Assembly: GCA_937923405.1 (NCBI GenBank)
Contig: CALDUY010000017.1
Coordinates: 124,001-188,000 of the forward strand
DNA: 64,000 nucleotides
Source of the DNA: an uncultured Gemmataceae bacterium
GTDB lineage: Bacteria; Planctomycetota; Planctomycetia; Gemmatales; Gemmataceae
Direction: 5' to 3'
Shown: one piece after another, positions 8,096 through 16,531 of the stretch
Layout: each line of letters opens with the position of its first letter
Position numbering within the stretch: position 1 is the stretch's first letter
Program-made: the position numbers and the translations under genes
The notes under the pieces: model-generated
Told to the model about the DNA's origin: nothing
Databases searched by the model: none
The model's input: only the letters and a program-made list of their open reading frames with translations

Positions 8096-9915
8096 GCCTT
8101 CGCTGGGCGTGGGCCAGTCTTCGGCAGTTCGACCGATTTGGCGACGAACTTCTCCTGCACGATCACTCGGTTGTCGAGCTGTTCGATGGTCTTAGGATTG
8201 GTGTTGTTGTATCGCAAGGGCGGCGTCGTTTCGTCGGACACCACGAGGGTGTTCTCGCGGACGGTCATCTTTTTCGCTTTGTGGAAGCGCAGCGGCGAGC
8301 GGACGAGATTGTAGATGGTGTTGCCGGCGATTTCGATTTGGTCGCTGCCCTCGTCGAGGAACATGCCGTTGGACTCGGCGCTGCCCAGGTTGACCGGCAC
8401 ATCATGGATGACATTACCGATCAGTTTTGTCCCTGGCTGTCGGCCCAACGTGTAGATGCCTCCGCCATCACTGAGTACCTGCATAACGTGGTGAATATGA
8501 TTCTGTCGCACGAGGTGGCCGCCGGCTGGCGAGGGCGTCGGATTCCAGATCCAACCCAGCGAGATGCCGGTATAAGGATGGTGGGCGATTTCGTTGTGGC
8601 TGATCTGGCAGTCCCGGGCCAGGCCGACCCACAGGGCGACCGCTCCGTAGAACTGCTGGCCGCAGCGCTGGATACGATTGTAGCGCACCTGATGCCCCGA
8701 GGCGGCCTGCTCCGGCGCAGCTCGCCACCACGGCTGGCCCCCGACAGCCCGGCTGGTGTCCTCGCCCAGATTCACGCCATTGCCGGAGATGTCCTCGACG
8801 ATCGAATCTTCCAGCCGACAGCGGACCGTGTGACTACCGAACTGTAGCCCCGACGTGCCCAGATGGGCGATCCGACAGCGCGTCACGGAGCAATCCTCAG
8901 CTCGTTCGAACCACAACGCCGCGGGGACAAAGTTCCGCCCTCGACTGGGGTTGTCGTCGCGTTGTTCGTGGGCCGTCGCCTGCGAACCGGCATAGCCCCG
9001 CGCCGGCAGCTGCCAGGCACAATGCTCGAAGCTCAACCCCTGGAAGTGGACGTGGCGGATCGGTTCGCGGTCGTCGCCGCGCACCAGCAGCAGGGCCTCC
9101 GAAAACGGAGCTATCACCTCCGCATTCTCTGGATTCTCTCCCGGTAGCGGTCGATAGAGTAACTCCCCTTGCGGATCGAGAAACCACTCCCCCGGAGCGT
9201 CGAGAAAGGCCCGATGATTCTCGACGTAGTACCGCGGATGCTTCTCGAAATGATCGATCTTGTAGTGGTCGGCCCGATTGCCAATCGGATAGGCGACCGT
9301 CAGCCGCTGCGTGGCGTGATCGACCTGCTTGACCGGTATGCGCGACGTGGACCAGTCATGGAAGAAGACCAGCTCGCCGCCCTCCGTCCAGTTCGTCGGC
9401 AGGTCGCCGGCCTTAAAGGTGAAGCCGGTTCGCTTGTCCTCAAAAGCCTGAACAATGCGATGGAAGCCGACGTTGGGATGGCGAGCCCGTGGTCGTCGCT
9501 GCCCTCCGACGAACAACTCGCGAAAAGCCCATTTCCTCTCTGCTACCTCTGGAATAGTCGTCGACCAAGTGCCATCGGCGGCCACCTTCCAGCCGGTGAT
9601 CGCTTTGCCGCCCGAGAGGACCACGCGCTGATCGTCGGCGGCGGCGAACGTCAGACTGCCACGCGGCGGAACGTGGCGACGTTCTAGCACCAGTGGCCGA
9701 TCCAGCCGATACACTCCGCCTTGTAATACGACGCGCACGTTGGCACTCGGTTGAGCCTTGGCCAGTTCCGCCAGCCGCTCCAGCGTCTGAGTGGGGTGCT
9801 TGATCTCTGCTCCAGTTCCAACGCGAACGACGACCGGTTCCGCTGCGCCGCTCCCACTCAGGCCGAATGCCAGAATCCCGAGTACGATCATTCCTCGTCC
9901 GCTTTGTCGTCCCAT
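8086..9915 (-). CDS. Exported right-handed parallel beta-helix protein
   Basis: The 609-residue product starts with a signal peptide (hydrophobic core IVLGILAFGLSG, likely cleavage near GAA-EP). The N-terminal region has VRVVLQGGVYRLDRPLVLE and RVVLSGGKAI, the first rungs typical of planctomycete beta-helix proteins. The C-terminal half contains repeated strand-turn units with asparagine ladders (for example CQISHNEIAHHPYTGISLGW and VRQNHIHHVM). This fold is common in polysaccharide lyases and glycoside hydrolases, so a role in polysaccharide breakdown is plausible, but no catalytic residues can be assigned. An alternative start is M9. It is transcribed convergently with the membrane gene that ends at 8095. 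Confidence 0.8.
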   Translation of the reverse strand: MGRQSGRGMIVLGILAFGLSGSGAAEPVVVRVGTGAEIKHPTQTLERLAELAKAQPSANVRVVLQGGVYRLDRPLVLERRHVPPRGSLTFAAADDQRVVLSGGKAITGWKVAADGTWSTTIPEVAERKWAFRELFVGGQRRPRARHPNVGFHRIVQAFEDKRTGFTFKAGDLPTNWTEGGELVFFHDWSTSRIPVKQVDHATQRLTVAYPIGNRADHYKIDHFEKHPRYYVENHRAFLDAPGEWFLDPQGELLYRPLPGENPENAEVIAPFSEALLLVRGDDREPIRHVHFQGLSFEHCAWQLPARGYAGSQATAHEQRDDNPSRGRNFVPAALWFERAEDCSVTRCRIAHLGTSGLQFGSHTVRCRLEDSIVEDISGNGVNLGEDTSRAVGGQPWWRAAPEQAASGHQVRYNRIQRCGQQFYGAVALWVGLARDCQISHNEIAHHPYTGISLGWIWNPTPSPAGGHLVRQNHIHHVMQVLSDGGGIYTLGRQPGTKLIGNVIHDVPVNLGSAESNGMFLDEGSDQIEIAGNTIYNLVRSPLRFHKAKKMTVRENTLVVSDETTPPLRYNNTNPKTIEQLDNRVIVQEKFVAKSVELPKTGPRPAKAQR

Positions 9916-10084
9916 CAGCGCTCTCCTTCTCCGACCCTCGGCTAGGCGAAATATCTTATCTGAGTTTTCACAAAATTATTGTCCGACTTGTATTCCGTTT
10001 GGCGAGTAGTTTGGTGACCACACTCGACTTGCACTGTAGTCCAGTCGGAAGGAATTCTAGCTCTCCCAGTGATGTAAATGCATC

Positions 10085-12928
10085 ATGCCAAGTGATCTGC
10101 ACACGCTGGCTGAACGACTGCTCCAGGAGGGATCGGTTGTCGCCGCTGATCTGGCGGAAGTGGATCTAAATCAACTGATTCAGGAACTTCATCGCTACCA
10201 CACGCAACAAGTTCGACTGCGAATGTCGGAAGCGTCGCAACGGGAAGCAGACTTTGCGCGATTAATCCACGAGCTTCGCGAGCGGGTCAAGGAACTAAAA
10301 GCGCTGCATGCTGCAGCCGTGTTGCTTCGAGAGGAGCAACTCTCGGTTGAAGAAGTGCTGGAGCGCTTTGTCGCTCTGCTGCCGCCCAGCATGCAATATC
10401 CCGAGATTACCTCTGCCTGCGTCTGCCTGGGGAACTTCAAACGGGCCACGGCTAATGATCGCGAGACGGCCTGGCAGTTGACCAGCGAGTTCACCACTGC
10501 TAATGGTACCGTGGGACGGGTGCGAGTCTGCTATCTGGAGCCACGACCGCCCGCGGATCTCGGACCGTTTCTTCAAGAAGAACAGAACTTGGTCGAAGCA
10601 TTGGCCGAGATGTTGCGAGTCTTCTTCGACCGTCGACACGCCTTCTCTGAATTGCACCAGAGTGAGACTCAGCTCCGCTTGCTCTTTGATCACAACCCGC
10701 ATTCGATGTGGATCTACGATCCGGAGACGCTGCGGTTCCTGGCGGTCAACGACACGGCCGTCGAGCGGTACGGCTACTCGCGGGAAGAGTTCCTGGCCAT
10801 GACCATTGCCGACATTCGCCCCGAGGAGGACGTGCCCGCCCTGCGACGAGCGTTGGCGGAAAATTCTGGCTTCCGCACATATACAAACAGACCCTGGCGG
10901 CATCGCCTGAAGAATGGCGAGATTATCTGGGTCGAGATCGCCTCGCAGGAGATTTCGTTCCAGGGGCGTCAGGCTCGGTTGGTACTGGCCGTGGACGTCA
11001 CGCAGATACGTCAAGCCTACGACCAGCTGGCCGAGAAACAAGGCTTGCTGCGCATGGCCTCGCTGATAAGTAAAGTGGGCGGCTGGAGCGTCACGGTTCC
11101 TGAGCTGAAGGTGACCTGGTCTGACGAGATCCGCGCGGTCCACGAGGTCGACTCTAGCTACGTTCCCACCGTCGAAAAAGCTATCTCCTTTTACGCTCCG
11201 AAATATCAGGAAATTATCTGCAAGGTTTTTTTTCGCTGTGTCGAGGAGGGCACTCCCTTCGACGTGGAATGCGAGTTTATCACGGCTAAGGGTCGGTTGA
11301 TCTGGGTGCGGGCCATCGGCGAGGCCGTGCTTGACGCCACCGGGCAGATCCGCGCGGTGCAGGGAGCCTTTCAGGAGATCACCGAGCAGAAAAACATTCA
11401 AGAGTCGCTGCGCGTCAGCGAGGAACGCTTTCGTCTGCTGTCACGGGCCACCCATGATGCCATCTGGGACTGGAACCTACTTACTAATGAGCTTTGGTGG
11501 GGGGAAGGGTATGAGTCCCTGTTCGGCTACAATCGCAACGAGCTTGAACCAACGATTGACTCGTGGACGAAACACATTCATCCCGAGGATCACGAACGGG
11601 TAGTGACCAAAATTTATCAAGCAATTCAAAGCGATGCGCTCTTCTGGTCCGATGAGTACCGCTACCGCCGGAAGAATGGCCAGTATGCCTTTGTTCTAGA
11701 TCGCGGCTACATCATCCGCGAGGAAAGCGGACGAGCCGTGCGCATGATCGGCAGTATAAACGACTTGACGGATCGCAAACAGCTAGAATCTCAGCTGATC
11801 CAGAGTCAAAAGATGGAAGCGATCGGTCAGCTCGCCGGCGGAGTGGCTCACGACTTCAACAATCTACTGACGATCATCAACGGCTACAGCGAGATGGTGC
11901 TGGCGATGTTGCCGGTTGCCAGTGAGCTACGCGGCATGCTGACCGAGATTCGCGACGCGGGAGACCGGGCGGCGAACCTGACGCGGCAACTACTCGCCTT
12001 CAGCCGCAAACAGATGCTCTCGCCGCGGATTGTCGATCTTAATACCATCGTCGCCAACATCGAAAAGATGCTGCGCCGTCTGATCGGCGAGGACATTCGG
12101 TTGTTGACCATTCTCGCGCCGCAACTCCCCTCGATTCGGGTCGATCCCGGTCAGCTGGAACAGGTCATCATCAACCTGGCGGTCAACGCTCGCGATGCCA
12201 TGCCGCAGGGCGGACGGTTGACCATGGAAACCACCCGACTGGAAATCAGGTCGGAACAGGTGAGCCGATACCACGACGTGAAGCCTGGCTCTTATGTCGC
12301 CCTGATAGTTAGTGACACAGGTTGCGGCATGCCGCCAGAAGTGCTGAATCGCATCTTTGAACCGTTCTTTACCACTAAAGAGGTCGGCAAAGGCACCGGA
12401 CTGGGGTTGGCTACTGTATTCGGCATCGTCAAGCAAAGCGACGGCTACATCGACGTCACCAGCGAGGTAGGAGTGGGCACACGCTTCCAGATAATGTTTC
12501 CCGTGGCTGCCACAGAAGAGAAACGCGGTTCCCAACACGAGGGGAGACTGTTACGTGGCAGCGAAACGATCTTGCTCGTCGAGGACGAACCCGGAGTTCG
12601 CGGTATCACCCGTGTCGTCTTGGAATCGCACGGCTATAAGATTCTGGAAGCAGCCAATGGACGTCACGCCCAGGAGTTGTTCCGCCGCCATCGGGATGAG
12701 GTGCGGTTGCTCCTCACTGATGTGGTCATGCCCGAGATGAGCGGTCGCCAATTGGTCGAGCAACTGCGCCAGCAGCAACCGTCGCTGAAAGTGCTGTATA
12801 TGAGCGGCTACACCGACGATGCGATCGTGCGGCACGGCCTGGATGAGGCAACCGACGCCTTTTTGCAAAAGCCGTTCTCTCCCTCGACGCTGGCTCGAAC
12901 TGTGCGGTCCCTGCTCGACGTGACTTGA
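10085..12928 (+). CDS. Hybrid sensor histidine kinase with PAS domains and receiver
   Basis: This 947-residue soluble sensor has a coiled-coil-rich N-terminus (about 30-110), a GAF-like region (about 110-190), three PAS/PAC units (starting near residues 195, 320 and 450, for example QLRLLFDHNPHSMWIYDPET), a HisKA segment with the phosphoacceptor H589 in GGVAHDFNNLL, an HATPase region with DTGCGMP and GTGLGLATVFGIV, and a C-terminal receiver domain. The receiver aspartate is D879 in LLLTDVVMP, with the conserved lysine in LQKPFSP. No membrane helix is seen, so it probably senses cytoplasmic signals. No separate output regulator lies nearby, so the phosphorelay target is unknown. Confidence 0.92.
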   Translation: MPSDLHTLAERLLQEGSVVAADLAEVDLNQLIQELHRYHTQQVRLRMSEASQREADFARLIHELRERVKELKALHAAAVLLREEQLSVEEVLERFVALLPPSMQYPEITSACVCLGNFKRATANDRETAWQLTSEFTTANGTVGRVRVCYLEPRPPADLGPFLQEEQNLVEALAEMLRVFFDRRHAFSELHQSETQLRLLFDHNPHSMWIYDPETLRFLAVNDTAVERYGYSREEFLAMTIADIRPEEDVPALRRALAENSGFRTYTNRPWRHRLKNGEIIWVEIASQEISFQGRQARLVLAVDVTQIRQAYDQLAEKQGLLRMASLISKVGGWSVTVPELKVTWSDEIRAVHEVDSSYVPTVEKAISFYAPKYQEIICKVFFRCVEEGTPFDVECEFITAKGRLIWVRAIGEAVLDATGQIRAVQGAFQEITEQKNIQESLRVSEERFRLLSRATHDAIWDWNLLTNELWWGEGYESLFGYNRNELEPTIDSWTKHIHPEDHERVVTKIYQAIQSDALFWSDEYRYRRKNGQYAFVLDRGYIIREESGRAVRMIGSINDLTDRKQLESQLIQSQKMEAIGQLAGGVAHDFNNLLTIINGYSEMVLAMLPVASELRGMLTEIRDAGDRAANLTRQLLAFSRKQMLSPRIVDLNTIVANIEKMLRRLIGEDIRLLTILAPQLPSIRVDPGQLEQVIINLAVNARDAMPQGGRLTMETTRLEIRSEQVSRYHDVKPGSYVALIVSDTGCGMPPEVLNRIFEPFFTTKEVGKGTGLGLATVFGIVKQSDGYIDVTSEVGVGTRFQIMFPVAATEEKRGSQHEGRLLRGSETILLVEDEPGVRGITRVVLESHGYKILEAANGRHAQELFRRHRDEVRLLLTDVVMPEMSGRQLVEQLRQQQPSLKVLYMSGYTDDAIVRHGLDEATDAFLQKPFSPSTLARTVRSLLDVT

Positions 12929-12998
12929 CGTGATTGCGGCGTGTCGGGGATACTGCTGGGAGTCCGGCTCGCCTAATCTTGGAGAAAAGAGATCCTGT

Positions 12999-13334
12999 AT
13001 GGCTGCTCCACGACCTCCCCAAGCCTACGAAACATTTATTCAACGCTTTCCCAAGCTCGGTGCAGCGTGGGAGTTGCTCACCGAGGGGGGCCAGGAAGGC
13101 CCTCTGGACGAAAAAACGATTCGGTTGGTCAAATTCGCCGTCGCCGCCGGTGCCCTGCGAGAAGGAGCGGTTCGCTCGGCGGCCCGCAAAGCGTTGGCCG
13201 CTGGCGTGGCTCGCGCGGAGCTGGAACAAGTGATCGCTCTGGCCGCTCCGACGATTGGCCTACCCTCCGCTGTCGCCGTCCATACCTGGATCGAAAAAGT
13301 CCACCTCGACAAAGACACGACGCCCCCCGAGTAA
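12999..13334 (+). CDS. Carboxymuconolactone decarboxylase-like protein lacking CxxC
   Basis: The 111-residue product matches the all-helical carboxymuconolactone decarboxylase/AhpD fold: LDEKTIRLVKFAVAAGALRE, then AVRSAARKALAAGVARAELE, then a final helix with IGLPSAVAV. In AhpD-type enzymes the second helix carries CxxC plus a histidine used for peroxide reduction. Here that position reads GAVRSAARKALAAG, with no cysteine or histidine, so thiol chemistry is not possible. A ribosome site GGAG lies at 12981 and the ATG at 12999 is preferred over the longer frame from 12930. Function is unknown; it follows the sensor kinase by 70 bases. Confidence 0.8.
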   Translation: MAAPRPPQAYETFIQRFPKLGAAWELLTEGGQEGPLDEKTIRLVKFAVAAGALREGAVRSAARKALAAGVARAELEQVIALAAPTIGLPSAVAVHTWIEKVHLDKDTTPPE

Positions 13335-13458
13335 AGCTCCCAACCACAGACTCTGCCCTCCCCAGACACAGCGAGCTTGTGTAGGATCTCGGTTAGTAAA
13401 ACGCGCTTCAAGCGTCCCTATTCGCGGATGCACTTCCTCCCCTTTGGAGGTTCGACGA

Positions 13459-15294
13459 ATGCGTACCCTAGTCGTGGTTCTGATGGGCCTGGCGCTGGTG
13501 ACCGCCTCAGCGCAAGCGGTGTCCGACGAGGCCGACAAGATTGACAAGTTGATCCAACAGTTGGGAGCCGACTCCTTCGCCGCTCGCGAAGCGGCAACCA
13601 AGGCGCTGGAGAAGATCGGCAGTCCGGCACTGGAGGCCTTGCTCAAAGCGAGCAAGAGCAAAGATGCCGAAGTGCGAAAACGCGCTGCGGAACTGGCCAG
13701 CAAGATTGGCCGACTCGTCGAGAGCGAGGGGATTCTCAAGCCGAAGCTGATTGAACTATCCTACAAAGACACTCCGCTGAAAGACGCCCTGAAGGACTTC
13801 TGTAAGAAGAGTGGCTATGAACTGGCACTGGTCGATCCTCAAGAGAAGCTGAAGGATAAAAAGGTAACATTGGAGACCGGCAAAGTCACATTCTGGGAGG
13901 CGCTGAAACAATTCTGCACCGCCGCTGGACTTCAGGAAGCCGATCAGGTCGGGGAATCGATCATGCGACCGTTGCCCGCGGTCGGCCCCAAAGCGGTGGC
14001 CGTGCCCATCCGAGCGCCGGCCGTCGCCCCGCCTCTGCCGCCGTTGCCTCCACCTGTGCCTCTGCCTGCTGCTGCGCCGCCGAAGGCTAAGGACGTACCG
14101 CCCAAACCCCCCGCCGCACCGGCCAACGCTGACACTGCGCCGGCCAAGCCCGCACCGGCCAACACGGACCCAAAAGACGCCAAAGAGAAGAAGGAGCAGG
14201 CCGAGGTCAAGGAAGTGCAAAAGCGCGTAGCGGTGGCCGTTACCGCCCTACAGCCGGTGCCCGCCGTGCCTGGTGCAATGCCGCCTAAGCCAGTTCCGCC
14301 CAAGATGGCCGTAGCGATCGCTCAGCAGGCCCTGGTCGAGGGGCTTGCCGCTGTGGAAGGCCCGATTGTCCTGACACCGGGCGAAGACAAACGACCCAGC
14401 GACACCTCGACCTCGGTCCGCGTGCGTGTCGCCGACCGTCAGCGCTTCCAGATTGCCACCGCCGAGCGCGAAGTGAGCGTGCCGTTGGAGATCGCCATCG
14501 AGCCGCACATGATGCTACAAAACGTCCTGTCAATCCAGGTGGACGAGGCGATCGACGAGCAAAACCAACAGCTACGCCAAGTGCCGCATGATGCTCCCTC
14601 GGAGGGAGGCACGCGCGGCCTGATGCTGCTGCCCGGGGGCGGGATCATGCTGCCGGGCTGGGCTGGGCCGCAAGGGGCCGCCATCTGGGTTCCACCGACC
14701 AATCATCGGCTGCGTATCTATTCTGGCGTCAAGTTTACGCAGGGCGAGAAGACGGCGAAACAACTGAAGCGGCTCAAGGGCACGGTCTCGGCACAGGTAC
14801 TCGGGGCCAAGGAAGAGATGTTGGTTGTGGAAAAGCCCTACGACTCCGTTGGCAAGAGCGTGACCGGCAAAACCAGCGGCGAGCTACGCATCGTCGAGGC
14901 CACGACCGCCAAAGACGGCACCAAGACGCTGACGATCGAACTGGACGTTCCCAACGGCGTGGTGGTGGAGACCAGCTACCAGCTGGGTGAGGTCAAGGCA
15001 CGTCCGGCGAATGCTCGACCAGCCGCCCAGGGAGGAGCCGTGCTACTGCCCGCCGTCATGCCCGGAGCCAACCGCAAGTGGTACACTCCTTGGGGGCTGA
15101 CACTGCAGGACGACAAAGGCAACATTCTGCTGGCATCGATCCGTCCCGGCCCGCGAACCGGCGTCGGCAACAAGCACGAGTATCTCGCCACCTATGATCC
15201 GCAACAAGGCGAGCCGGCTAAGTTAGTGTTCACCGCCCGACGATTGGCGACCGTGCAGGTGCCGTTTCAGCTGGAGAATGTCGATCTGAAATGA
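13459..15294 (+). CDS. Exported HEAT-repeat protein with proline/alanine-rich linker
   Basis: The ATG at 13459, after GGAGG at 13446, gives 611 residues. A signal peptide (VVVLMGLALVTASAQA) is followed by a HEAT repeat pair (LGADSFAAREAATKALEKIG, then EVRKRAAELASKIG). A small domain follows with TPLKDALKDFCKKSGYEL and VTFWEALKQFCTAAGL, resembling the short alpha/beta STN-type domain of secretin-related proteins. A long linker rich in proline, alanine and lysine comes next, and then a beta-rich C-terminal part. The exported location and protein-binding modules suggest a periplasmic scaffold; this is inference. The start of the next gene overlaps its stop (ATGA). Confidence 0.72.
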   Translation: MRTLVVVLMGLALVTASAQAVSDEADKIDKLIQQLGADSFAAREAATKALEKIGSPALEALLKASKSKDAEVRKRAAELASKIGRLVESEGILKPKLIELSYKDTPLKDALKDFCKKSGYELALVDPQEKLKDKKVTLETGKVTFWEALKQFCTAAGLQEADQVGESIMRPLPAVGPKAVAVPIRAPAVAPPLPPLPPPVPLPAAAPPKAKDVPPKPPAAPANADTAPAKPAPANTDPKDAKEKKEQAEVKEVQKRVAVAVTALQPVPAVPGAMPPKPVPPKMAVAIAQQALVEGLAAVEGPIVLTPGEDKRPSDTSTSVRVRVADRQRFQIATAEREVSVPLEIAIEPHMMLQNVLSIQVDEAIDEQNQQLRQVPHDAPSEGGTRGLMLLPGGGIMLPGWAGPQGAAIWVPPTNHRLRIYSGVKFTQGEKTAKQLKRLKGTVSAQVLGAKEEMLVVEKPYDSVGKSVTGKTSGELRIVEATTAKDGTKTLTIELDVPNGVVVETSYQLGEVKARPANARPAAQGGAVLLPAVMPGANRKWYTPWGLTLQDDKGNILLASIRPGPRTGVGNKHEYLATYDPQQGEPAKLVFTARRLATVQVPFQLENVDLK

Positions 15295-16310
15295 TGCTAG
15301 AACCACGCCCCGCCCGGCTCGACGAGTTGGTCGGAGCGTTGGAATTACTGTTTCGACATCTGACGCCGGCAGAACGGGCCTATCGGGTCACCAAGGGAGT
15401 CGAGCTGGCCCAACGTGGCGACCTGGACCTGCGCGGCGTGCTGGTGGTTCCACCGTCAGCGGTTGGTTCGATTGCAGCTTGCCCCTCACCCCCGTCCCCT
15501 CTCCCCGGCGGGGAGAGGGGGGAATCGGTGTGCAGCCTCTCACCCCCGTCCCCTCTCCCCGGCGGGGAGAGGGGGGAGCCACACGGCGTCTTCGTCTGTC
15601 AGCTTGTGCCAGGCGGAGGAAGCCTCGTCTGGCCGCCGTCGGCGCACGGCAACGTAGCTCTCGAAGATCAGTTGATCCGCGCCGGCTGTGCTTGGTTACG
15701 CCAACAAGGGGCACGCCTGGCACAGTGCTTGCTTGCGGAAGAGGAAGTCTCTCTAGCTGAGTCACTGCTGCGGAACGGTTTTAAGTATATTACCGACCTT
15801 AATTATCTCTGTTGTCGGCTGCTCGGCCAGTATCCGGCGCTCCCCAAGACTCTTCAGCTGGAAACCTACAACGAACAGCATCCCGAAGAATTTCACACAA
15901 CCCTGGCACGCAGTTATGAACAGTCGCTGGACTGTCCCGAGGTGAACGGTTCGCGTAGCATCGACGAGGTGATCCAAGGCCATCGTGCCCAGGGCGTGTT
16001 TGATCCGTCGCGCTGGTGGCTGATCCGCCAATCCGGCACAGCGGCGGCTGTGCTGTTGCTGGCCGAACCAACTCCGGGCGAATGGGAGGTAGCCTATCTC
16101 GGCGTGGTGCCGGAAGCTCGACGGCTGGGGATTGGCCGCGCCGTGTTGTGGCACGCCTTACGAACCGCTCGCCAAGCCAGAGCCGATCGTGTCGTACTGA
16201 GTGTGGATGTTCGCAATGTTCCTGCCGTAAGGCTGTACAATCGGATCGGCTTTAGCGTTTATGACCGTCGTCGGGTGCTGCTGGCACTGTGGAACAGTGC
16301 GAAGCTGTAG
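15291..16310 (+). CDS. GNAT family N-acetyltransferase, tandem-domain type, with repeat insertion
   Basis: The 339-residue protein has two GNAT-like halves. The C-terminal half is canonical: VAYLGVVPEARRLGIGRAVL carries the acetyl-CoA loop (RRLGIGRA) and NVPAVRLYNRIGF is the last conserved motif. The N-terminal half is degenerate (LIRAGCAWLRQQGARLAQCL, then LLRNGFKYITDLNYL). Between residues about 65 and 97 it contains two copies of SPPSPLPGGERGE encoded by a tandem palindromic DNA repeat (15485-15577). The repeat keeps the frame and sits at what looks like a beta-hairpin turn. The acetyl acceptor is unknown. The start overlaps the stop of the HEAT gene. Confidence 0.8.
   Translation: MMLEPRPARLDELVGALELLFRHLTPAERAYRVTKGVELAQRGDLDLRGVLVVPPSAVGSIAACPSPPSPLPGGERGESVCSLSPPSPLPGGERGEPHGVFVCQLVPGGGSLVWPPSAHGNVALEDQLIRAGCAWLRQQGARLAQCLLAEEEVSLAESLLRNGFKYITDLNYLCCRLLGQYPALPKTLQLETYNEQHPEEFHTTLARSYEQSLDCPEVNGSRSIDEVIQGHRAQGVFDPSRWWLIRQSGTAAAVLLLAEPTPGEWEVAYLGVVPEARRLGIGRAVLWHALRTARQARADRVVLSVDVRNVPAVRLYNRIGFSVYDRRRVLLALWNSAKL
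15485..15577. repeat. Two identical 39-bp palindromic repeat units inside the GNAT gene
   Basis: The same 39 bases occur at 15485-15523 and 15539-15577, a period of 54 bases. Each unit contains a 12-bp inverted repeat (CCCCTCTCCCCG and CGGGGAGAGGGG) around a single G. The period is a multiple of three, so each copy adds 18 codons and keeps the reading frame. Elements of this look are common interspersed repeats in GC-rich genomes. Confidence 0.9.
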
Positions 16311-16531
16311 CAGGCTCGTCGATTGTATCGTGTGGCCCAGCAGAGGAGTTGCTCTGCTCTGCTGCTTCGCGCTGGCAAGGGAAGCAGGGCGCGGCAAGAG
16401 TTGTATCCCCGAGCGACACGGCCCAAACAGGTTATCCCACCCCGTGCCTGGGCCACTCTCCTGAACCTTCCCCCACGGAAGTTGGGGAAGATAGATAGCG
16501 GCCGTCCCAACCCGGTCGCCGGAGAGATCTC

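Noticed and set aside
13255..13458. Upstream extension of the HEAT-protein frame
   Set aside because: The signal peptide and ribosome site fix the start at 13459; the extension overlaps the previous gene.
15485..15577. Two direct repeats that could suggest a CRISPR array
   Set aside because: Only two units, a 15-base gap, and they keep the frame of a GNAT gene; no cas genes are present.
16467..16490. CTTCCCC/GGGGAAG hairpin before dnaA
   Set aside because: No T tract and only seven pairs; too weak to call a terminator or a regulatory element.
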